Assembly: GCF_001043915.1 (NCBI RefSeq)
Contig: NZ_LABX01000121.1
Location: 1 to 53,947, forward strand
Source: Methylobacterium aquaticum
GTDB taxonomy: Bacteria; Pseudomonadota; Alphaproteobacteria; Rhizobiales; Beijerinckiaceae
Length of the DNA stretch: 53,947 nucleotides
Reading direction: 5' to 3'
The first letter of the stretch is position 1, and every line of letters starts with the position of its first letter. Below are positions 47,599 through 53,947 of the stretch, piece after piece. Both the position numbers and the translations under genes were made by a program. The notes below the pieces were generated by a model that saw only the letters and a list, made by a program, of their open reading frames with translations, did not search any database and was not told the DNA's origin.

Positions 47599-49554
47599 TT
47601 ACCGCGCCAGCCGCCCCTCCGCTGCGGCCTTCGCCATCTCGTCGGCATCCGACGGTAGCAGGGTGCGCTCGGCCACCATGCGCTCGGCCGCCGCCCGCAC
47701 CGCTGTCGCGTAGGCGCCCTCGTCGGGGTAGCGCTCCGCCAGCGAGGGCCGCGGGTCGTGGGCGGCTTGCGCCTCCGCCTTCGTCGCCGGGAAGGTGAGC
47801 ACGCCGCCCTTCTGGTTGCACAGGGTGTCGGCGGCGACGCCACGGGTCGGGTTCCAAGCGGTGTAGGTCGCCCGGGGGACCTCGATCAGCGGCAGCCGGA
47901 TTCCCGCCAGCGTGTTGCCGTCCGGATCGACCTTCGGCAGCAGCAGGGGATAGGTGCCGCGCAAAGCCGGCGGGTCGCCCGGCCCGGCCCCGGGCTCGAC
48001 CCATTGGGCCGGGGTATGGAGGCCGGTATAGGGCAGGCCCGGAATCGGCGGATAGAGATGCGCGGCCGGTCCCAGGGTGCCGTCGGCCCGCGACGGATAG
48101 CGGCTGGCCGGAGGCGCGACGCGATCGGTGATCCAGGCTTCGAGGGCGACGAGGAGCGCCCGCGACGCTGCCCCGGCATGGATCGGGCTCACCGGCAGGG
48201 CGCAACCCGGCACGCTCGCGGTCTTCGCGTCGGGATCGGCGAAGTGCGGCGCACCGGTGACCATGTAGACCCGCACCTCCGGCGGCTGGGCCAGATCGGC
48301 GCCCCGCGTGTCGGTGGTCACGAGCGCGCCGCGGGAGCCCCACAACTCGTACTCGCTGTCGACATGCATCAGGCGCGGACAGGTGTTGGACAGGCGGCAG
48401 CGCAGCAGGAGGCCGTCGCGCCGGCCCGTCAGGGCGTCGGTCGTCGTTTCGTAGGCGAAGGGGAACTGGTCGGCCGGGTAGGAGCGGTCGAGATGGGGGC
48501 CGGGATTGCGGCCGGGCTGGGCGAAGCGGGCATTGGTGAAGCTGCGCCGGCTGCCGGCAATGTGCGGCATCATCCCGTCGAACACCATCCGGCCGCGCTC
48601 GTCCTCGTTGAGGCCGAGATAGAGGAGGTCGCGCAGCACCCGGCCCGATTGCGAGATGCCGAAGCCGACCGCCCGGTCGATGGTGCTGCGCCCGTTCGCG
48701 GCGAGCGGGTTGCGCGCGCTGGTGTCGTGGCGCAGGAAGGTCGCCACGTCCCGGATCGCCGCGAGGCCGAGGCCCATCACCGCCGGGTCGCGGGCGGTGT
48801 AGATCAGCTCGTAGAGGGCGCTGCCGTCGAAGCCCTCCGGCCGGGTGATCGCGATGCGCTTCGGATCGACGAATCGGAACGACAGGCCCGGCGGTGTCGT
48901 GCGCGGATCCTCGGGCTTCGCCCGCACGGTGAGGCGGGCCTTGGCCGGATCGAGATCGGCGGCCGGCCAGGTCAGGGGCGCTTCGATCGGCGATGTCGTG
49001 GTGTCGAAGCTCCATTCCTCGCGCGAGGGGCCCGTTACGCCGGCGAGCACCGGCAGGCGGATGCCCATGCCGGCGGCGGGGGCGATGTCGCCCTGCCAGC
49101 CGATCCAGGCCAGGGTATAGCCGCGCGACAGCAGGAAGCCGCGTCCCGCATCGTCCGCCCGTTCGAGCCGGCCCGACGCCTGGCTCGAGGAGCCCTCGAC
49201 CAGGGGACCGATCAGCTTGCGGCCCCGATTGGGGATCTCCACCAGCAGGAGCCCGTTGGGGCGCTGTGGCCGCAGCAGCACCACGTCGGCCGTGGCCTCG
49301 ACCCGGCCCTCGGCGGTGCGGGGCGCCAGGGCCAGGTCGGCGATGATCGCGTTGTGGGGATCGGCGGGATCGAGGGCGATGGTCGCCCGGCCGGTGATCT
49401 TCTCCGCCGTGCCGCGCTCGCCGAAGCTGCGGCCTTGAAGGGCCGGTGTCTCGGCCGAGACGATCTCGAAGCGCGTCACCTCCGCCCCGGCCGGTCCGGC
49501 GGCGAGGCCGCCCCCGAGCATCGCCAGGGCCATGGCCCTCGGCAGCCTGATCAT
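47599..49554 (-). CDS. Exported alpha/beta hydrolase (Abhydrolase_10 type)
   Basis: A 651-residue protein with a signal peptide (MIRLPRAMALAMLGGGLAAG...AGA) and a long alpha/beta-hydrolase-like domain. GFGISQSGRVLRDLLYLGLN (298-317) contains the nucleophile-elbow region in its family-specific GxSQSG form, and MMPHIAGSRRSFTNARFAQPGRN and VDSEYELWG follow; the C-terminus has the family's TYTAWNPTRG block. These periplasmic proteins are annotated only as alpha/beta hydrolase domain-containing; substrates are unknown. The ATG at 49554 is the signal-peptide start. Confidence 0.85.
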   Translation of the reverse strand: MIRLPRAMALAMLGGGLAAGPAGAEVTRFEIVSAETPALQGRSFGERGTAEKITGRATIALDPADPHNAIIADLALAPRTAEGRVEATADVVLLRPQRPNGLLLVEIPNRGRKLIGPLVEGSSSQASGRLERADDAGRGFLLSRGYTLAWIGWQGDIAPAAGMGIRLPVLAGVTGPSREEWSFDTTTSPIEAPLTWPAADLDPAKARLTVRAKPEDPRTTPPGLSFRFVDPKRIAITRPEGFDGSALYELIYTARDPAVMGLGLAAIRDVATFLRHDTSARNPLAANGRSTIDRAVGFGISQSGRVLRDLLYLGLNEDERGRMVFDGMMPHIAGSRRSFTNARFAQPGRNPGPHLDRSYPADQFPFAYETTTDALTGRRDGLLLRCRLSNTCPRLMHVDSEYELWGSRGALVTTDTRGADLAQPPEVRVYMVTGAPHFADPDAKTASVPGCALPVSPIHAGAASRALLVALEAWITDRVAPPASRYPSRADGTLGPAAHLYPPIPGLPYTGLHTPAQWVEPGAGPGDPPALRGTYPLLLPKVDPDGNTLAGIRLPLIEVPRATYTAWNPTRGVAADTLCNQKGGVLTFPATKAEAQAAHDPRPSLAERYPDEGAYATAVRAAAERMVAERTLLPSDADEMAKAAAEGRLAR

Positions 49555-49640
49555 CGCTGGTCCTCCCTGGCGGCGCCACGGACGGGCACCTTGGGAGGAA
49601 CCGTAACGGTGTGGCGCCCGGCTGTGAATTGTCCCATCCG

Positions 49641-49670
49641 CTCAGCAGACTTGCGTTGGCAGGCCAACGC
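49641..49670. repeat. Copy of the CTCAGCAGACTTGCG repeat with hairpin
   Basis: CTCAGCAGACTTGCGTTGGC (49641-49660) is identical to 18807-18826. Here it runs into GCCAACGC (49663-49670), forming a local hairpin with GCGTTGGC. The next ~65 bases to 49746 form another imperfect hairpin bounded by TTAGGT and ACCTAA. Confidence 0.7.
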
Positions 49671-49746
49671 GTCGGCCGCTTAGGTTTTTGTTTTGGTGCA
49701 GATTTTTGCCGCCGATCCGGTGACCACTTCGGCGAAATCTACCTAA

Positions 49747-49871
49747 TACCATCGGCCCAAGATGCTGACGCATCGGGCCGATGAACCATCTCAAATTTTT
49801 GATACCAAGCCAGAGGCTTGGCGAAAATTCGCGAACGGAACCAAAGGTCGTTTCCAACGACCGTTGGTATA
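49747..49871 (-). repeat. 125-bp copy of the TIR repeat
   Basis: Bounded by ATACCATCGG (49747-49756) and CCGTTGGTAT (49862-49871), one mismatch between the ends. Inverted relative to the copy at 18054-18209. The first 29 aligned bases differ once; the shorter length comes from loss of a ~31-base internal block. Confidence 0.75.
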
Positions 49872-49935
49872 AGATGTCATGCTTGGATCGTACAAATTTC
49901 TCTTGATCTGTTCAGACACCATCACCGCGCGGGAT

Positions 49936-50071
49936 CCCCTCTCCAGGCGTTGCCGGGCTTGCCCGGTATCGCTCAAGCCATGGGAGAGGGGCGGGGCGAT
50001 CGGAGATCGCGCGAGAGCGTGACGCTCACACCGTCGAGCCGACAGCTCGACGCTCGACACGGAAGCGTCAC
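49936..50071. repeat. Cluster of palindromic intergenic hairpins
   Basis: CCCCTCTCC (49936-49944) pairs with GGAGAGGGG (49983-49991). A second, nested hairpin follows: GTGACGCT (50019-50026) with AGCGTCAC (50064-50071), and inside it CGTCGAGC (50032-50039) with GCTCGACG (50045-50052). No gene is seen from 49555 to 50169. Confidence 0.65.
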
Positions 50072-50169
50072 ATCCTCACGCGGAATCTTCGATCCCCCGA
50101 GGGCCCTCTCCCCCACGGGAGATTGGAGTGACGCTTTACTTCTCTTCGAACGGATCAAGCGGAGCCGTA

Positions 50170-50877
50170 TCAAGACCCATCCAGCACGGCCGCGAGGTAG
50201 TGCCGGACGAAATGGGGCATCCGGGCGGGATCGAGATCGGCATGTTCGCGCACCCCGACGATCGCCGACAGCTCCGGCTCCGCCTCGGCGGCGAGATGGG
50301 CGGCGACCCGCTCCCGCACCACGGCCTCGTCCTCGGCGAGCTGGACCGGACGCAGCAGGGCCATCAGGCCGCCGTCCCGCACGATGATCCAGCCGGGATC
50401 CGGCCCCTCCGGGGCGACGAGGCCGGTCTCCTCCCGCAACTCGCGCAGCGCGCTCGCCGCGAGGTCGACGCGGCCATCCGCCCCGATATCGGTCGGGTCC
50501 GGCGTGCCGCAGGGAAAGTAGACCCGCCCGGCGGCGGCGGTGTGCGGACCCATCACGCCGAGCACGAAAGTGCCGTCCCGGGTGCGCGGCACCGCCGCCG
50601 CGAAGACGTTGACGACGCTCCCATCCGGGAAGCCCCAATCCTTCAGGGCGGTGAGGGCGGCGTACTCGGCCTCGAACAGGTCGACCGTGAGGACTCCGTC
50701 CGCGAGGTCCCACCGGCGCAGCATCAGCACCGTGCCGTTGAACATCGCCGGACGCTCCGCCCGCCGGGTCTCCCAATGCGCCAGGATCGCCCCGCGGTTG
50801 TCGCGGGCCCAGCGCCAGTCATGGGCGACCATCCGGGCGTCGATCCGCCGGGCCGGGGTGAGGGTGACGCCCGTCAC
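50170..50877 (-). CDS. Nudix hydrolase
   Basis: A 235-residue protein. The N-terminal part (LTPARRIDARM...RAERPAMFNG) is the accessory region of this Nudix subgroup. The Nudix box is visible as ASALRELREETGLVAPEG with the REx2-EEx-G core, though the expected Glu seven residues before RE is not obvious. It should hydrolyse a nucleoside diphosphate linked to another moiety. The GTG at 50877 is chosen because it overlaps the PhzF TGA by four bases (GTGA), implying translational coupling; the ATG at 50832 would drop conserved-looking residues. It lies downstream of phzF. Confidence 0.85.
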   Translation of the reverse strand: MTGVTLTPARRIDARMVAHDWRWARDNRGAILAHWETRRAERPAMFNGTVLMLRRWDLADGVLTVDLFEAEYAALTALKDWGFPDGSVVNVFAAAVPRTRDGTFVLGVMGPHTAAAGRVYFPCGTPDPTDIGADGRVDLAASALRELREETGLVAPEGPDPGWIIVRDGGLMALLRPVQLAEDEAVVRERVAAHLAAEAEPELSAIVGVREHADLDPARMPHFVRHYLAAVLDGS

Positions 50878-51776
50878 AGGTGCAGCACGCCCTCGGAGAC
50901 CAGCACGGCGCTCCCGCCGATCTCGGCCGCCCGCAACGCCCCGTCCTCGATGGTGAGCTGGAGCGCGATCTCGCTCGGCCGGCCCATCTCGATCCCCTGC
51001 GCGATGACGAGGTCGTGGGTGCCGCTGCCCAACGGCTCGAACTGCATCAGGGCGCCCGCGAAGGCCGCGACGGCGCCGCCGGTCGCCGGATCCTCCGCGA
51101 TGCCGGCGGCGGGGGCGAACATCCGGGCCCGGAAGCTGTGGGCCGGATCCCCGGTCTCGCCGGTATAGAGGAACGCCTTGGAGCCGGGGCCGAGGGCCTG
51201 CACCATCGCCTCGGCGCTGGTGCGTGCCCGGGCCAGGGCATCGAGCCCCTGGACCGGCACGAGATGGAACTGCGTGCCGGCGCTGTAGCGGCTCGGCCGG
51301 TGGCGGGCATAGCCGATCTCGGAGGGCGACAGGTTCAGAGCGGCGGCGAGGGCGGTCGCGTCCGGCTCCTCGCCCCAGCTCTCCGGCAGGCGCGGCAGGC
51401 GGAAGCGGGCGCGGCCCCGGCCGTCGGCGGTCTCGACCACGCAGGGCACCACCCCGACCTGCTCCTCCAGCCCGAACGCCACCGCGTCGGCGATCTCCGC
51501 CCGTCTGTCGCCGAGGGCGAGCAGCACCGCGGTGCCGACGGTGGGGTGGCCCGCGAAGGCGAGTTCCTGGGTCGGCGTGAAGATCCGCAGCCGCGCCCGG
51601 TGCCTGTCCTCGGCGGGGGGCAGCACGAACACCGTCTCCGACAGGTTGAACTCGCGGGCGATGGCCTGCATCGCGGCCTCGTCCAGCCCCTCGGCGTCGA
51701 GCACCACGGCCAGCGGGTTGCCGGCAAGCGCCGTGTCGGTGAACACGTCCAGGATGGCGTAGCGGCGTGCGGGCAT
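50874..51776 (-). CDS. PhzF family isomerase
   Basis: A 300-residue PhzF/YddE-type protein of the diaminopimelate-epimerase fold. The catalytic Glu47 lies in EFNLSETVFVLPP, and FTPTQELAFAGHPTVG and AEDPATGGAVAAFAG are the two conserved loops. PhzF itself isomerises a phenazine precursor, but most relatives, including this one without phenazine genes nearby, have unknown substrates. The ATG at 51776 begins the typical YAILDVFTDTALAGNPLAVV sequence; the frame extends to 51836. It is coupled to the Nudix gene downstream. Confidence 0.9.
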   Translation of the reverse strand: MPARRYAILDVFTDTALAGNPLAVVLDAEGLDEAAMQAIAREFNLSETVFVLPPAEDRHRARLRIFTPTQELAFAGHPTVGTAVLLALGDRRAEIADAVAFGLEEQVGVVPCVVETADGRGRARFRLPRLPESWGEEPDATALAAALNLSPSEIGYARHRPSRYSAGTQFHLVPVQGLDALARARTSAEAMVQALGPGSKAFLYTGETGDPAHSFRARMFAPAAGIAEDPATGGAVAAFAGALMQFEPLGSGTHDLVIAQGIEMGRPSEIALQLTIEDGALRAAEIGGSAVLVSEGVLHL

Positions 51777-51985
51777 CGGGTTCTCGTCCTTGACGGGGCT
51801 CGGGGCGAGGCAGCACGGATCGGTCGGGGGATGCAAGCCCCAGTGGCGGATGGGCGGTCACGCAGAGGCGTGATGGCCATTTCACGAGTTTGCCATGATG
51901 GCGCTCAGCCGCTGCGACCGCCGGCGCTGCACCGGGGGCGGCGGATGGTGTAGGCGAGCGGCACGACCCGACGGAGCGCCCTGCG

Positions 51986-52990
51986 ATGCCCCACATCCTG
52001 ACCGCCGACACCGCCGCCCGCTTCGCCGCCCTCACCCTCGGCCACGTCACCCGGGAATACCCGAACAAGCCGGATCACACCCTCGCCGGCCCGGAGGATG
52101 CCCGCACGCCGGCCGCGCTGCATCCCGTATTCTACGGCAGCTTCGACTGGCATTCCTGCGTCCACGGCTACTGGCTGCTCGCCCGGGTTCTGCGCCGCTT
52201 CCCCGAGGGGCCGCAGGCCGACGCGATCCGGGCGCTGTTCGACCGGCAGGTGACGCCCGAGAGGGTCGCAGGCGAGTGCGCCTATCTCGCGGCGCCGACG
52301 GCGCGGGGGTTCAAGCGTCCCTATGGCTGGGCCTGGGCGCTCACGCTCGCCGACGAGCTGGGACGTCTCCCCGAGCCGCGCTGGGCGCGGGCGCTGGCGC
52401 CGCTGGCCGAGATCGTTGCGCAGCGCTTCCGCGAGTTCCTGCCGCTCTCGCCCTATCCGGTGCGGGTCGGCACGCATTTCAACACCGCCTTCGGGTTGCG
52501 CATGGCGGCGGATTATGCGGAGGGCACCGGGGATGCCGGCCTGACGGGGCTGCTGCGCGCCACCGCCGCGCGCTGGTACGGCCCGGACGCCGATTGCCCC
52601 GCCTGGGGCGAGCCGAGCGGGGACGACTTCCTGTCCTCCGCGCTGATCGAGGCCGAAGCCTTGCGCCGCCTGATGCCGGCCGAAGACTTCCTGCCCTGGT
52701 TCGACCGCTTCCTGCCGCGCCTCGCCGAGCGCCAGCCCGAAACCCTGTTCCGGCCGGCGACCGTCACGGACCGCAGCGACGGCAAGATCGCCCATCTCGA
52801 CGGGCTCAACCTCAGCCGCGCCTGGTGCCTGCGGGCGCTCGCCGCCGCGCTGCCGGCGGCGGATGCCCGGGTGCCGGTGCTGCGGGACGCGGCCGAGGCC
52901 CATCTCGACGCGGCGCTGCCGCACCTCGCCGACGACTACATGGGCGAGCACTGGCTGGCGAGCTTCGCACTCCTGGCACTGGAGGCATAG
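51986..52990 (+). CDS. DUF2891 family protein
   Basis: A 334-residue cytoplasmic-looking protein that matches DUF2891 over its length. HPVFYGSFDWHSCVHGYWLLAR near residue 46, FKRPYGWAWALTLADEL and RVGTHFNTAFGLRMA are its His/Trp-rich blocks, and GKIAHLDGLNLSRAWCL lies near the end, consistent with an alpha/alpha-barrel glycosidase-like fold. Function is unknown. Its divergent neighbour is phzF. The stop codon falls within the first unit of a tandem duplication (52972-53028). Confidence 0.9.
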   Translation: MPHILTADTAARFAALTLGHVTREYPNKPDHTLAGPEDARTPAALHPVFYGSFDWHSCVHGYWLLARVLRRFPEGPQADAIRALFDRQVTPERVAGECAYLAAPTARGFKRPYGWAWALTLADELGRLPEPRWARALAPLAEIVAQRFREFLPLSPYPVRVGTHFNTAFGLRMAADYAEGTGDAGLTGLLRATAARWYGPDADCPAWGEPSGDDFLSSALIEAEALRRLMPAEDFLPWFDRFLPRLAERQPETLFRPATVTDRSDGKIAHLDGLNLSRAWCLRALAAALPAADARVPVLRDAAEAHLDAALPHLADDYMGEHWLASFALLALEA

Positions 52991-53028
52991 CCTGGCGCTG
53001 GAGGCATAGTTCAGCTCTGGAGGCGTAG
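52972..53028. repeat. Three 19-bp tandem units containing the stop codon
   Basis: CCTGGCACTGGAGGCATAG (52972-52990), CCTGGCGCTGGAGGCATAG (52991-53009) and TTCAGCTCTGGAGGCGTAG (53010-53028). Each repeats the last six codons and TAG of the DUF2891 gene. Confidence 0.85.
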
Positions 53029-53051
53029 CCGGACTCCGGAAGCCTGAGCCT

Positions 53052-53900
53052 TCACACCGCCTCGACCAGGAAGGTGCGGCTCGGCGCCACGAACTCGTCC
53101 TGCGCCGCCACGGTCAGGATCTCCCGTGAACCCGCTTCCGCGGTGCGGCGCAGGAGGCCGAAGATCGAGGCGGCGGCGGCGCCCAGCGCCTCGCCGGCCG
53201 AGCGGCTGCGGGCGTAATGCACCAGGAACAGGGCCGCGGTGGCGTCGCCCGCGCCGTTGATGGCGAGCGACAGGCGGGGGGTGCGCAGGCGCCAGAACAG
53301 CCCGTCGGCGCCGGCCAGCATGTCGATGCTGTCGTCGGGCGTCTCCTCGGTGTGGAGCGAGGTGACCAGCACCACCTTCGGCCCGCTCGCCTGCACGGCG
53401 GCCACCGCGGCCTTGGCATCGGCCAGGGTCCGGATCTTGATCCCGCTCAGGTAATCCAGCTCGAACTGGTTCGGGGTGATGATGTCGGCTGCCGGCACCG
53501 CATGGTCGCGCATGAATTCCGGGATGCCGGGCCGCACGAACACCCCGCGGCCGACATCGCCGATCACCGGATCACAGCAATAGAGCGCTGCGGGGTTGGC
53601 CGCCCGCACCCGCGCCACCGCCCGCAGGATCGCGGTGCCGATATCGGCCGAGCCCATATAGCCGGAGAGCACCCCGTCGCAGGTCGGCAGCACCCCGCGC
53701 TCGGCGATGCCCTCGACCAGGTCCTCGATCGCGGGGCCGTCGAAGACCCGGCCGCGCCAGGCGCCGTAGCCGGTATGGTTCGAGAACTGCACGGTGTGCA
53801 CTGCCCAGACCTCGACCCCGAGCCGTTGCATCGGGAAGACCGCCGAGGCGTTGCCGACATGGCCGTAGGCGACGTGGGATTGGATCGACAGGACGTTCAT
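53052..53900 (-). CDS. pdxY: Pyridoxal kinase
   Basis: A 282-residue ribokinase-superfamily enzyme that phosphorylates pyridoxal to PLP in the salvage pathway. The start [20 protein letters not shown] (substrate-binding), [32 protein letters not shown] and the anion-hole [12 protein letters not shown] with catalytic Asp are all present. The ATG at 53900 is chosen because homologous sequence starts at once; the frame reaches 53918. The 47 bases to the window end show nothing. Confidence 0.95.
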   Translation of the reverse strand: MNVLSIQSHVAYGHVGNASAVFPMQRLGVEVWAVHTVQFSNHTGYGAWRGRVFDGPAIEDLVEGIAERGVLPTCDGVLSGYMGSADIGTAILRAVARVRAANPAALYCCDPVIGDVGRGVFVRPGIPEFMRDHAVPAADIITPNQFELDYLSGIKIRTLADAKAAVAAVQASGPKVVLVTSLHTEETPDDSIDMLAGADGLFWRLRTPRLSLAINGAGDATAALFLVHYARSRSAGEALGAAAASIFGLLRRTAEAGSREILTVAAQDEFVAPSRTFLVEAV

Positions 53901-53947
53901 CGCGACACGAGACCCCACGGAAGGTGCGACCGGGCCCCGGCCGGGGC

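Overview
The window is a roughly 70% GC stretch of alphaproteobacterial chromosome, most probably Methylobacterium or a close relative in the Hyphomicrobiales. The grounds are a MucR/Ros regulator, two perfect CtrA-type boxes, a DUF1194 protein, a BTLCP (LapG-type) cysteine peptidase, DUF2865 and DUF459 proteins, a GltB/GltD pair, and strong third-position GC bias that leaves huge empty frames open opposite real genes. This is inferred from sequence character alone. No rRNA, tRNA, CRISPR array, integrase or transposase was seen.

Layout. 1-5 kb: the 3' end of an unknown gene, a membrane-anchored Mrr-type nuclease, a DUF1194 protein, MucR, a membrane-bound class III cyclase and the remnant of a small secreted protein. 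5-12.3 kb: gltD, a glutathione S-transferase and gltB on one strand, the GOGAT arm of ammonium assimilation. 13-18 kb: threonine aldolase, a DUF459 SGNH protein, a LapG-like peptidase with two CtrA boxes upstream, and a Bcr/CflA exporter. 18-20.8 kb: repeat-rich, with a TIR-bounded element, a perfect 20-bp hairpin, a 13-bp minisatellite and an AraC regulator. 20.8-25.2 kb: an MscS-family channel, a spermidine-synthase-like protein and a stand-alone CheB. 25.7-28.4 kb: a compact patatin / acetoacetate decarboxylase / 3-hydroxybutyrate dehydrogenase operon for C4 ketone-body or PHB-linked metabolism, divergent from accA. 29.9-35.4 kb: L,D-transpeptidase, a decayed nhaA, tlpA and argH (divergent, with overlapping start codons), and an SDR protein. 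35.5-42.8 kb: an NDUFA9-like protein, a UDP-galactopyranose-mutase-like flavoprotein and, divergently, an operon of an STT3/GT-C-like membrane protein, a DUF1499 protein and an amine-oxidase-like flavoprotein. 43-49.6 kb: an envelope group (OmpA with a disordered Pro/Arg/Glu region, DUF2865, CreA, and a secreted alpha/beta hydrolase). 49.6-53.9 kb: a second repeat cluster, a PhzF-Nudix pair, DUF2891 and pyridoxal kinase.

Most genes are core metabolism or cell envelope. I found no obviously new multi-gene system. The best leads are the CtrA-box/LapG-like gene, the three-copy dispersed repeat family with terminal inverted repeats, the 13-bp minisatellite, the multiply disabled nhaA relic, the glycan-type flavoprotein/GT-C locus and the CATG overlap of divergent start codons.
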